Below are positions 55,802-64,000 of a stretch of 64,000 nucleotides of DNA, piece by piece. Both the position numbers and the translations under genes were made by a program. Origin of the DNA: Chloroflexota bacterium (GTDB lineage: Bacteria > Chloroflexota > Anaerolineae > Anaerolineales > UBA11579); contig JACPVG010000012.1 in assembly GCA_016191875.1 (NCBI GenBank), positions 1 to 64,000 of the forward strand, in the 5' to 3' direction. Below the pieces are notes generated by a model. That model did no database searches. It was not told the DNA's origin and saw nothing but the letters and a program-made list of their open reading frames with translations. Position 1 is the stretch's first letter; each line of letters opens with the position of its first letter.

Positions 55802-56707
55802 TTATTCAAGCATAAGTTGTTTTCCGAAGTCGGTACCCAGAAGAGGGGCCAAGAAGGCGAGACGTTCTTCATAGATCTTTACATACTCCTCGCTTGACCT
55901 ATCTCCAAAGATGTCCAATACCTCCTGCCAGTCTCCCGACGACATAAGTTGCCTTGACCAGTCTGCGCGCTCGGTCTCGAGAATCGCTCGCTCGCGACTC
56001 GATCTTCCACTGAACGCAATCAGGGTTATTGAACTGATTGGAACAATCCCGCAAGCAGCGAGCATCATCAACCCATTAATTAGTCCACCAAAATCGCCCC
56101 GTGTCAGCAAACTCAGTCCCCGAAAGAGTAGAGACAGGCCCAGCCACGCGAACAGCAGCAAACCCAAACAACCGGAGCCAATGAATAGAACCTTCTTGGC
56201 GAAGTGATTGTTGGCGAGTTTCCGCCAGCGACCGTTGGTCGCCATTAGAGATTCGAGACTAGCTTTTGCGGAAATGGCGCGGCGCAGTAGCGGCATTTCG
56301 TTTCCATACTGAACCGCGACTACCGCCTCTTGAAGTTCCCCCTCTGTCAACTTCGCTTGCGCGCCCTGAACAACTTTCCCGATCTTCCTCCGCGTTTCGA
56401 GAAGGTAGTCTGCATCCGAGGTTGGAGCGCCCAGGGCCAGGAAAGTATCTTCTGAAATCCCGCTGCTGGTCAACTGGAAATCAAGGCACTGGGCTACTAT
56501 GTATGCTCTCTGTGGATATTCATCCAGCTGGTCGGACGCCAAATTGATTGCACTGGAGGTGTCCAGTACAAAACTTCGCAGTGCCGCAAGGAATGCCTCC
56601 CTGGTTGCTTCTGCCTCCTTGCTTGCCTTTGCACCGGCCTCGGTTTGCAAGATTTTTGAATACGTAGCGAGTTCTAGGCTAGCATGGAGCCAATCCCATC
56701 CGCTCAT
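55802..56707 (-). CDS. hypothetical membrane protein
   Basis: MSGWDWLHASLELATYSKILQTEAGAKASKEAEATREAFLAALRSF...; two central TM stretches. Confidence 0.6.
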   Translation of the reverse strand: MSGWDWLHASLELATYSKILQTEAGAKASKEAEATREAFLAALRSFVLDTSSAINLASDQLDEYPQRAYIVAQCLDFQLTSSGISEDTFLALGAPTSDADYLLETRRKIGKVVQGAQAKLTEGELQEAVVAVQYGNEMPLLRRAISAKASLESLMATNGRWRKLANNHFAKKVLFIGSGCLGLLLFAWLGLSLLFRGLSLLTRGDFGGLINGLMMLAACGIVPISSITLIAFSGRSSRERAILETERADWSRQLMSSGDWQEVLDIFGDRSSEEYVKIYEERLAFLAPLLGTDFGKQLMLE

Positions 56708-56976
56708 CGTGTCCTCCTGAAACGATTCTACAGACGCCAAGCCTAGGCGATTTTACCATAGTGCGGCGGGCGGCGAGGCCAGCGGGTAGCTACAGGCCAT
56801 CGAGACCACGGCCAGCGACAGCAGCGCGGCGACAAACGGGTAAACCCTAGCGTGAAGTTTCCTGTGCATTGGACGGTTCCCTGCTTCCATAATGCCGCAT
56901 TCCGGAGCGTTGCCGCCCTGGCTCGGCAATTAGACTTTGCGGGGGTTCACCCAAGCCGGGAAGGAGGGTCGTGGCC

Positions 56977-57579
56977 TCAACGCGCGATGACTGGCGGGTG
57001 GGCGTACTCGAACGCGCCGGGGTAGTCGTCGGCCTCGCGCTGGCGCTTGGCGCTCCAGTCCTGGATGGCAAGTTTGTAGACCGCGGTGCGCCTGAGTTCC
57101 TCGGGCTGGATGGGGCGGTAGTCGCGGCCGGGCCGCAGGTGGGGGGCGTACTTGTCCAGCAGGGCCTGGAGGGCGCGTTCGGCACCGGCGGCGTCTTCGA
57201 CCATCTCGAGTTCGCCGAACACGGTGACGCTGTTGTATTCGACGTTGAACTCCAGCGCCTCCCGGTGAGGCAGGATGCGGCCGAACTCACTGACGTTGAG
57301 GGCGGCCTTGGGGTGGAAGGCGGCGTTGGCGCGCGTCCGCCCGACCTGGGCGGTGTGGAAGTACACGGCGTGGTCGGCCGCGATGTAGACGTAGAGCAGG
57401 GGGGTGAGGAACGGCTGGTCGCCGTGCAGGGTGGCGAGGGTCGCGAAGGCGCCGCGCGCCAGAAGGGCGCGAATCTCGGCTTCGTCGGCGATGGCGTGCT
57501 TGGGGAGCCGCATCTCGTGGCGCGGTTTATTTGCATAATATTTTGCATTATCGTCAATTTCAGTACGATTTTCTGACAT
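56977..57579 (-). CDS. pyridoxamine 5'-phosphate oxidase-related FMN-binding protein
   Basis: LLARGAFATLATLHGDQPFLTPLLYVYIAADHAVYFHTAQVGRTRANAAFHPKAALNVSEFGRILP. Confidence 0.85.
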   Translation of the reverse strand: MSENRTEIDDNAKYYANKPRHEMRLPKHAIADEAEIRALLARGAFATLATLHGDQPFLTPLLYVYIAADHAVYFHTAQVGRTRANAAFHPKAALNVSEFGRILPHREALEFNVEYNSVTVFGELEMVEDAAGAERALQALLDKYAPHLRPGRDYRPIQPEELRRTAVYKLAIQDWSAKRQREADDYPGAFEYAHPPVIAR

Positions 57580-57609
57580 ATTTTCCTGCCGACCTGGATA
57601 GTCCCGCAA

Positions 57610-58464
57610 TCAGGATTGCGGGCGGGTGTACAGCCAGACCAGGGCCGCCCCTGCCAGCAGGCCGGGCAGCAGGAGCAGCCCCGCTTCCGGCCCGAAGGCG
57701 CCGCCGGTCCAGAGCGGCGGGCCCGTGACCTGAATCTCGATCAGGGTGGGCGTGTCCAGCCCGCTGACCGGGAACCCGAACACGACGCCCTCGAAGACGT
57801 TCCAGCCGATGTGCAGCCCAATGGCCAGCCACAGGCTGCGCGTCCGGAGATAGGCATAGGCGAACAGCAACCCGGCCCCCAGGATGCCTGCCACCGCGAC
57901 GAGGCTGGCGTTGGGGTTGCTGATGTGCAACAGCCCGAACACGGCGGAGGAGAGGAAGACCGCCCAGCCGGTGTTCAGCCCGTCCTCTAGGTTCTGGAGC
58001 AGGTAGCCGCGGCTGAGCAGTTCTTCGTAGAAGCCCACGAACAGGAAGACGACCAGCCAGCCGAGCAGGGCGGCCCAATCCGCGGGCGACGATGCGCCGG
58101 GGCCGACCAGCCGCGCCCAGCCCGGCGCAAGGTGCAGCGCGAAGACCAGCGCCATCATCGCCGCGGCGATGGCGATGCCGGCCAGCGTATCGCGCGCCGC
58201 CCGCCGGTCCAGCGCCAGGCCCAGGCTTATGACCGTCCGCCGGTCCAGCCAGCGGCGGGCGGCGAACACAGCCAGGACGATGGCGAGCGCGGAGAGCACC
58301 TGGCGGGCGAAGAACGTATCCGGCAGGAGGCCGATGACCGTGACGACGGCGTAGGGTATGCCGAGGGCGAAGCTGGCGGCGATGACCAGCAGGAAGAAGC
58401 CGAGCAGCCGCCAGAGCAGGCGCAGGCGGGGCGGGGTTTCGGGGGTGAGGAACACTGATTTCAT
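57610..58464 (-). CDS. CPBP-family intramembrane metalloprotease
   Basis: FVGFYEELLSRGYLLQNLEDGLNTGWAVFLSSAVFGLLHISNPNASLVAV...LWLAIGLHIGWNVFEG (EExxxR, FxxxH, HxxxN/D). Confidence 0.88.
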   Translation of the reverse strand: MKSVFLTPETPPRLRLLWRLLGFFLLVIAASFALGIPYAVVTVIGLLPDTFFARQVLSALAIVLAVFAARRWLDRRTVISLGLALDRRAARDTLAGIAIAAAMMALVFALHLAPGWARLVGPGASSPADWAALLGWLVVFLFVGFYEELLSRGYLLQNLEDGLNTGWAVFLSSAVFGLLHISNPNASLVAVAGILGAGLLFAYAYLRTRSLWLAIGLHIGWNVFEGVVFGFPVSGLDTPTLIEIQVTGPPLWTGGAFGPEAGLLLLPGLLAGAALVWLYTRPQS

Positions 58465-58470
58465 GTAGGC

Positions 58471-58563
58471 GTGAAGCACTGAAGGTCAGCAGCCCATCTG
58501 GCTACTTTTAATAGTTGGCTGGTGTTCATCTCCGACGGAATTCTAAAGTCTTTCGGCCAACTA
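58471..58563 (-). repeat. two-hairpin repeat element, copy 3 (decayed)
   Basis: TAATAGTTGGCTGGTGTTCATCTCCGACGGAATTCTAAAGTCTTTCGGCCAACTA aligns with copy 2; preceding half shortened (GTGAAGCACTGAAGGTCAGCAGCCCATCTGGCTACTT). Confidence 0.7.
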
Positions 58564-58608
58564 CACACCACCAATCGGTTTAGAACAACAAAATGACCAG
58601 GCTATTAT

Positions 58609-58663
58609 GCAGTATAGTATGCCAAAATCGTCATACCATACTGCAAATTAGCAGTATGGTATG
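58609..58663. repeat. three-arm inverted repeat GCAGTATAGTATG / CATACCATACTGC / GCAGTATGGTATG
   Basis: Arms at 58609-58621, 58632-58644, 58651-58663; arms 2 and 3 perfectly complementary (13 bp, 6-nt loop), arms 1 and 2 one mismatch. Confidence 0.85.
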
Positions 58664-58728
58664 AGTCTGTAATGACTAGTTGGGCTCCCAAAGATCAATG
58701 AGATATATATCCGACATCAAAGATACAT

Positions 58729-59847
58729 ATGAGTTCAAATCATTACTTCAGACATCGAATTTACTGTGATAGTTCTTTCAAAGAACTAGTAAATTGGCTG
58801 GGTGGTTTCCTAATTCACAACTCGTATGTTGTAGAAGATGATGGGGACTATGGTTACCGACAATTCACATACGCAGATATGCGTATTGATGAGTCGTCAG
58901 CATATGTTAATTCTGCTTTCGCGGGAGTCATCATTGAAGAATACAGGGGCATACTTTTCCGAGTCGAGAATGTACGCAGGCATGTCGCTCGTAGGCAAAT
59001 GCGCTACGAAGATTTTCCCATCGGAGTTCGCCAAAGATTTGCTACCTGTCCTAACTTCATCGAAATTGATACTAATATTCGGCTTTATGACCTTCAGAGA
59101 GAAATTGGCGATAACTTAAAAAACTGGATAGCAAGTAAGGGGCGCAAGGCGTATATTCGTGCATTCAAAGATGAATATTTAGATATTATAGAAACAGCCT
59201 ACAATGATCCTGCTGAAAAAGCTGATCAAATTCATAAATTGCTGCTTGAGTTCTCACCAGCAGATGGGCTCGAAGAACTCAATTTATCTCAGTTTCCGCA
59301 GGATTTCATGTGGTTGTTGCCACAAATGCACCCTGATACAATAAACGCCTTGAAGACCGCAGAAATGATAAATTCCGCCTTGCCTGATTTACCAGACTCG
59401 TCCGCAGTAGTCATTGAGTACTGCAAGGCGGTCGAAATTGAACTAAGCGAAAAATTATTGAAGCCAGCCAGGAGCCATTGGGCAATCGTATCTGCTGGAA
59501 TCTCACCAACGCACCCTAAAGAACTAGAAAAACTTAAAAAATTCCTTAGTGGGAATTCACCGAAGCCTCTAGAGCTTGGCACTATGGGAGTAATGCTTGA
59601 GGCTGCTTCCAAACATGTTAATAACCCAGTTTCGAATAGCCTCTTACTGGCCTTGAAAGACCTACCTTTATCTGATGAGTCGCCTCTCGTACTTGTAAGA
59701 GATATTTTCTATCTAACACAAAATTTTAGAAATCTTGCGGCGCACAAAAGTATTCTGTCCAAGCAGCAAGCGATGGAATGCCGTGATTTCGTCATTGGAA
59801 CTGCATCAAAACATGGCTTGCTCTTCAAAATATTGAAAGCTGTGTAG
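58729..59847 (+). CDS. orphan AT-rich protein with C-terminal candidate HEPN domain
   Basis: 372 aa; C-terminus DIFYLTQNFRNLAAHKSILSKQQAMECRDFVIGTASKHGLLFKIL contains RNLAAH = Rx4H with polar residue after R, typical of HEPN ribonucleases. Confidence 0.65.
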   Translation: MSSNHYFRHRIYCDSSFKELVNWLGGFLIHNSYVVEDDGDYGYRQFTYADMRIDESSAYVNSAFAGVIIEEYRGILFRVENVRRHVARRQMRYEDFPIGVRQRFATCPNFIEIDTNIRLYDLQREIGDNLKNWIASKGRKAYIRAFKDEYLDIIETAYNDPAEKADQIHKLLLEFSPADGLEELNLSQFPQDFMWLLPQMHPDTINALKTAEMINSALPDLPDSSAVVIEYCKAVEIELSEKLLKPARSHWAIVSAGISPTHPKELEKLKKFLSGNSPKPLELGTMGVMLEAASKHVNNPVSNSLLLALKDLPLSDESPLVLVRDIFYLTQNFRNLAAHKSILSKQQAMECRDFVIGTASKHGLLFKILKAV

Positions 59848-59859
59848 ATGTTGGTAGCA

Positions 59860-59987
59860 GCCCAACAAGGCGTGCAGTGGACAGCAGGAAGCCGCCGCGG
59901 TCTTCAAGTGTTTCTTGGCTTCGGCGGAATCCTTATCTCAAGAATTATCTCGTCCCGCCCACTTGCGGCTAACGCCAGCCGTTGATA
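59860..59987 (+). repeat. attC/VCR-like imperfect palindromic element C
   Basis: GCCCAACAAGGCGTGCAGTGGACAGCAGGAAGCCGCCGCGG...CTTCGGCGG...CCCGCCCACTTGCGGCTAACGCCAGCCGTTGAT; begins 12 nt after the preceding stop codon. Confidence 0.6.
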
Positions 59988-60074
59988 GATAACTTCCTCA
60001 AACCCCGGCCCTAACTCGCTGTGCACTTCCGGGGCGGCGGTGATTCTGCCGGTCAGTTCCTTTGCGTTTCAATG

Positions 60075-60368
60075 TCACTTCTTCCGCCCGAACAACCCGC
60101 GTTTCTGGGCCGGCGGCGCGCTGGGTGGCGCGGACGGCGGCGGGGCCGGCGGCTTGCCGCCGAACAGGCGGCGCATCAACCGGAAGCGCTGGCTGGGCGC
60201 AGGGGGCTGGCGGCCGCCGCGCCACAGGCCGATCGCCAGCCCGCCGAGCACGATGCCGGAGAGCAGCAGCCAGAAATTCGGGCGGCCGGCCACGTCGCTG
60301 CTGAAGAACAGCGCCAGCACGGCGACGGCCATTACGGTCATGAACAGGGCCACTCGTCGTCGCAGCAT
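60075..60368 (-). CDS. small membrane protein, hypothetical
   Basis: MLRRRVALFMTVMAVAVLALFFSSDVAGRPNFWLLLSGIVLGGLAIGLW, Pro-rich basic tail. Confidence 0.55.
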   Translation of the reverse strand: MLRRRVALFMTVMAVAVLALFFSSDVAGRPNFWLLLSGIVLGGLAIGLWRGGRQPPAPSQRFRLMRRLFGGKPPAPPPSAPPSAPPAQKRGLFGRKK

Positions 60369-60394
60369 AGGGTTTCCTTCCCGGCGGAACAAAA

Positions 60395-60440
60395 AGCGGC
60401 CGGCGGGAGTTGCTTCGCAACTTATCGCGCCGGCCGCCGC
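60395..60440. repeat. hairpin AGCGGCCGGCG-GGAGTTGCTTCGCAACTTATCG-CGCCGGCCGCCGCT
   Basis: GC-rich outer stem; inner GGGAGTTGCTTCGCAACT identical to the 4147-4192 hairpin core. Confidence 0.7.
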
Positions 60441-60449
60441 TTGTTGGCC

Positions 60450-62024
60450 TTACTCGATGGTGGTGTGAATCTGCTCGTGCATGTACAACTGAACGTAGTA
60501 CACCCCGCCGGCGTTCTTGCCGCTGGAGCCGGAGCCCTTCCAGCCGCCGAAGGGCTGGAAGCCCGGCCAGGCGCCGGTGGTGGCCCCCTGCGGGCGGTTG
60601 GCGTAGGTGACGCCGGCCTCGATGTTCTCAAAGAACCACTTGGCCTCGTCGGCGCTGCCGTAGAACCCGGCGGTGAGACCGTAGTCCACGTCGTTGGCGA
60701 TGCTCATGGCTTCGTCGAGGCTTTTGACCTTGCCGACCATGGTGATGGGCAGGAACATCTCATGCTTCCACAGGCGGTGGCTGAAGGGCACGCCCGCGGC
60801 GATGGTCGGCTGGCAGAAGTAGCCCTTGCCGTAGTCGCCTTCGGTCAGCACCTTGCCGCCGGTCAGGAACTCGCCGGCCTGGCTGAGTTCCTCGGTGAAG
60901 GTCTTGAAATCGTTGTAGCCGCCCTTGTTGGCCACCGGCCCCAGGAAGTTATCCTTCTCGGTCGGGTCGCCGATCCTGGCCTTGTTGGTCTGCTCGACGA
61001 GGCGGTTGACGAACTCGTCGTACACCGGCTCTTCCACCAGGATGCGCGAGGCGGCCGAACACTTTTGCCCTTGCAGGCCGAACGCCGAGCGGAAGATGCC
61101 GGCCACGGCGCGGTCCAGGTCGGCGTGGCGCGAGACGATGGCCGGGTTCTTGCCGCCCATCTCCAGGATGGTCGGGCGCGGGTATTTGTAGTTGGCGAAG
61201 TCGCGGTAGATCTTCATCCCGATGTCATACGAGCCGGTGAAGGTGATGCCGTCCACCTCCGGGCTTTCGATGAGCGCCTGGCCCAGCGTGCCGCCGGGGC
61301 CGGTGACGTAGTTCACCACGCCCTCCGGGAAGCCGGCGTCGCGGAAGCACTCGGCCAGCAGGCGCGAGGTCCAGGGGGTGTCGGTGGCGGGTTTCATCAC
61401 CACGGTGTTGCCGGCGGCCAGCGCCGCGCCCACCGGCCCGCCGGTGAGGGCGGCCGGGAAGTTGAAGGGGCTGATGACCAGCCACACGCCGTAGGGCTTG
61501 AGCACCGAGTAGTTGGCGGCCTTGTAGCCGGTGAGCGGGTCTTCGCCCATCCTGACCACAAAACCGTCGTTGGCCTCCACCTGGTCGGCGGCGTAGCGCA
61601 TCAGGTCGGCGGTTTCAGCGGCGTCGGCCAGGGCTTCCATGCGGTTCTTGCCGACTTCCAGGGCGATGACCGCGCCGAATTGGTAGATGCGCTCGTCAAT
61701 GAGCGCGGCGGCCTTGTGCACCAGCGCCACGCGTTCCTGCCACGGGGTGCGGTTCCAGGTCTTGGCCGCAACCCGGGCGGCGGCCAGCGCGGCGTTGGCG
61801 TGCTGGGCGTTGCCCTTCTGGAACGTGCCCAGCAGCCAGTCGGTGTTGATCGGGCTGCGGTCTTCGAACTTCTCGTCGGCGAACACGTCCTTGCCGTCGA
61901 TGAACATCGGGTAGTCCTGGCCGAGGTTAGCCCTCACTTTCTGCACTTCCTTCTCGAAGTTGGTGTGCAGTTCGTCGGGCGGGCTGTACATGGTGGCATA
62001 GGTCAAGCGGAATTTCTCTGCCAT
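60450..62024 (-). CDS. pruA: L-glutamate gamma-semialdehyde (1-pyrroline-5-carboxylate) dehydrogenase
   Basis: YKAANYSVLKPYGVWLVISPFNFPAALTGGPVGAALAAGNTVVMKPATDTP; ILEMGGKNPAIVS; FGLQGQKCSAASR. Confidence 0.92.
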   Translation of the reverse strand: MAEKFRLTYATMYSPPDELHTNFEKEVQKVRANLGQDYPMFIDGKDVFADEKFEDRSPINTDWLLGTFQKGNAQHANAALAAARVAAKTWNRTPWQERVALVHKAAALIDERIYQFGAVIALEVGKNRMEALADAAETADLMRYAADQVEANDGFVVRMGEDPLTGYKAANYSVLKPYGVWLVISPFNFPAALTGGPVGAALAAGNTVVMKPATDTPWTSRLLAECFRDAGFPEGVVNYVTGPGGTLGQALIESPEVDGITFTGSYDIGMKIYRDFANYKYPRPTILEMGGKNPAIVSRHADLDRAVAGIFRSAFGLQGQKCSAASRILVEEPVYDEFVNRLVEQTNKARIGDPTEKDNFLGPVANKGGYNDFKTFTEELSQAGEFLTGGKVLTEGDYGKGYFCQPTIAAGVPFSHRLWKHEMFLPITMVGKVKSLDEAMSIANDVDYGLTAGFYGSADEAKWFFENIEAGVTYANRPQGATTGAWPGFQPFGGWKGSGSSGKNAGGVYYVQLYMHEQIHTTIE

Positions 62025-62100
62025 CGGGAATCTCCTTATTGAACGCTAATTGTGAAAAGAATTGCAGGCATAGTATAGCCTACCGAAGTCGGGAGGTCTA

Positions 62101-62192
62101 GAAGTTTAGAAGTCTGGATGTCTCGAAGTCTGGAAGCCCCAGCTCAAGACATCCAGACCTCGAGACTTCAAGATATCATGACCTCAAGACTT
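62101..62192. repeat. octamer microrepeat array with inverted arms
   Basis: GAAGTTTA/GAAGTCTG/GATGTCTC/GAAGTCTG/GAAGCCCC ... CAAGACAT/CCAGACCT/CGAGACTT/CAAGATAT/CATGACCT/CAAGACTT. Confidence 0.85.
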
Positions 62193-62208
62193 CCTGTATA
62201 CTCAACGC

Positions 62209-63105
62209 ATGCCAAACATCGAGATCGTTGCGCCGACGCGGCGCGAAACCCGCCGGGTGGTAGGGCGGGAGTTCGTCCATCTTCCGCCGGTGGACCCGGC
62301 CTTCGCCGATGTGAAGGGCCTGCGCCGTCTGTTCATGCGCCATGTGATTCTGCCGACCAACTACATGCAGTTGCTGCAGGGCGCGCTGCTCAAAGTGGAT
62401 GGCGAGACCGCCGCCTACCTCTATGCCCGCTCGCGGCCGGCTGCTCTGCGCATCGACGCCCTGGCGACCGAGCCGGAGCACCGCCGCAAGGGCTACGCCG
62501 GGCGGCTGCTGGGCGAGGCGCGCAAATGGGCTGTTGAGCGCGACCTGGGCTGGTTGAGCGCCCACCTCACGCCGGAAAACGAACCCGGGCGGACCTTCTT
62601 TGAAAAGCACGGTTTTCGCGCCTACCGCCCGCACGGCTGGCGTACGGAAGACCCGGCCGGCCTGCCGTCCGCCGCGGCGGAGGGCCTGCGGCCGCTGGCG
62701 CCGGACGAGGTCAGGGCCGCCTATGCCCGCTGGATGGCGCGTGAACTTGAACAGGGCGACGCGCCGGCGAAACCACTGGTGGAGGCCGAGTACTTCGAGG
62801 CCGCCCTTTATCCGCGCGGCAGGCACTGGGCGCTGGTGCAGGGTGGGCAGGAAGTGGGCTACCTGCGGCTCTCCGGCCTGCGCCGGGGCGTGACCGCTTT
62901 CCTGGCCCTGGAGCAGGGGCTGTGGGCCAGCCCCCAACCGCTGGCCTGGCTGGCGGCCGCGCTGGCGGAGTGGCCGTTCGTCCCCGCCCGCCTGCTGGTT
63001 GACATGGCTTCCGGTGGGCATCATGCTGCGGCTGCCCCTATAATGGAGGCATCCGGCTTCGAGGTGAACCAGCGCCCGCGTTATCTGGTGTTCAAGCGAC
63101 TGTGA
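62209..63105 (+). CDS. GNAT-family N-acetyltransferase
   Basis: LRIDALATEPEHRRKGYAGRLLGEARKWAVERDLGWLSAHLTPENEPGRTFFEKHGFRAYRPHGW. Confidence 0.85.
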   Translation: MPNIEIVAPTRRETRRVVGREFVHLPPVDPAFADVKGLRRLFMRHVILPTNYMQLLQGALLKVDGETAAYLYARSRPAALRIDALATEPEHRRKGYAGRLLGEARKWAVERDLGWLSAHLTPENEPGRTFFEKHGFRAYRPHGWRTEDPAGLPSAAAEGLRPLAPDEVRAAYARWMARELEQGDAPAKPLVEAEYFEAALYPRGRHWALVQGGQEVGYLRLSGLRRGVTAFLALEQGLWASPQPLAWLAAALAEWPFVPARLLVDMASGGHHAAAAPIMEASGFEVNQRPRYLVFKRL

Positions 63106-63107
63106 AT

Positions 63108-63186
63108 ACAGGTAAACAAGTAAACAGGTAAACAGGTATCAAGGGCGTTGACTACCAGGCTCCACGACTTTAAGACCTCAGGACTT
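63108..63186. repeat. two octamer microrepeat tracts (ACAGGTAA)4 and (CACGACTT TAAGACCT CAGGACTT)
   Basis: 63108-63139: ACAGGTAA/ACAAGTAA/ACAGGTAA/ACAGGTAT; 63163-63186: CACGACTT/TAAGACCT/CAGGACTT. Confidence 0.85.
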
Positions 63187-63188
63187 CC

Positions 63189-63947
63189 ATGCTTTTCACC
63201 CGCTCCACCTTCATAGGCATTGACCCGGCCGCCGGGCGCGGCAGCGTGGCCTACGCGGCGCTTGACGGCGAACTCAAGCCGCTGGCGCTGGGGCGGGGCC
63301 GCCTAGCCGAGGCGCTGGCTTTCGCCGGCGGCCAGCAGGAAGCCTGGGCGGCGGTGCACGGCCCCAGCGGCTACAACCGCGGCCTGATGGCCGATAAGAA
63401 ACGCCGCGCCGCGCTCGACCCGGCCCCCAAACCCGGCCAGCTGCTCAACCTGCGCCTGGCGGAATATGAGATCCTGCGGCAGCGCCTCCCCATCTACAAG
63501 ACGCCGCGCACGGCGGATGGCCTGCGCGGCTGGCAGAAGACCGCCCTGCGCCTGCACGAACAGCTGGACAAACTGGGGTACAAGGCCAGCCCGCGCGGGG
63601 CGGCCAAGCGCCGCCGGCTGGAAAGCGCCCCGGACCTGTGCTACCGCCGCTGGCTGGGGCGCGCGCCGTTCTACCCGCACAGCATCGAGGGGCGCTTGCA
63701 GCGCCAGATCGTGCTCTACGACCTCGGCGTGCAGGTGGCTGACCCGATGAATTTCTTCGAGGAGGTCACCCGCCATCGCCTGCTGCAGGGGATATTGCCG
63801 GACGAGATGTTGTACCGTCCGGCAGAATTGAACGCCCTGGCCCTGGCGGCGCTGGCCTGGCTGGCGGCCAACCGGCCAGAGGAGGTCGAGGCGCTGGGAG
63901 ATAAGCAGGAGGGCCAGGTCACGCTGCCGCAGCGGCTGGACGGCTGA
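63189..63947 (+). CDS. DUF429-domain protein
   Basis: FIGIDPAAGRGSVAYAALDGELKPLALGRGRLAEAL...AVHGPSGYNRGLM...RLPIYKTPRTADGLRGWQKTALRLHEQL. Confidence 0.78.
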   Translation: MLFTRSTFIGIDPAAGRGSVAYAALDGELKPLALGRGRLAEALAFAGGQQEAWAAVHGPSGYNRGLMADKKRRAALDPAPKPGQLLNLRLAEYEILRQRLPIYKTPRTADGLRGWQKTALRLHEQLDKLGYKASPRGAAKRRRLESAPDLCYRRWLGRAPFYPHSIEGRLQRQIVLYDLGVQVADPMNFFEEVTRHRLLQGILPDEMLYRPAELNALALAALAWLAANRPEEVEALGDKQEGQVTLPQRLDG

Positions 63948-64000
63948 GCTGCGGCACCGCGGCTGGCACAAGGCTTGCATCTTCCGCAGTATCCGCGGCT

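Noticed and set aside
60021-62042. 673-aa plus-strand ORF
   Set aside because: Antisense to the clearly recognisable P5C dehydrogenase (pruA).
62101-63186. Possible CRISPR array
   Set aside because: Units are 7-10 nt, imperfect and without spacers of constant length; no cas genes in the window.

Overview
This is a high-GC bacterial chromosomal window. Gene content and lipoprotein style suggest a Chloroflexota/Anaerolineae-like organism, but that is inference. It carries about 55 supported protein-coding genes, three tRNAs (Phe-GAA, Gly-GCC, Cys-GCA) and many structured intergenic repeats. Recognisable genes include moaA, ruvA, ruvC, a yebC-family gene, rnhA, a UbiE/MenG-type methyltransferase and pruA-type P5C dehydrogenase. 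There are also GGDEF, GAF, MFS, GNAT, HAD, CPBP, DUF711, DUF429 and DUF4010 proteins.

Most interesting observations:
(1) A complete attenuator-like leader on the minus strand (about 13057-12756). It has a TTGACA-N18-TAGGAT promoter, a 30-aa leader ORF with a Shine-Dalgarno (SD) sequence, and four RNA segments that can form mutually exclusive 1:2, 2:3 (9 bp perfect) and 3:4 (U-tract terminator) helices. It lies upstream of a run of GNAT acetyltransferases and MFS efflux genes, which suggests antibiotic-inducible expression.
(2) attC/VCR-like imperfect palindromes just downstream of AT-rich orphan genes, including a candidate HEPN (RNxxxH) protein, consistent with integron-cassette-like remnants without an integrase.
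(3) A perfect 14-bp inverted repeat at the exact frameshift position of an ankyrin gene, consistent with a template-switch mutation.
(4) A two-hairpin repeat of about 136 bp in three copies.
(5) Intergenic arrays built from imperfect 7-, 8-, 9- and 10-mers, often in inverted arrangement.

All calls are by reading alone; no database searches or folding software were run.
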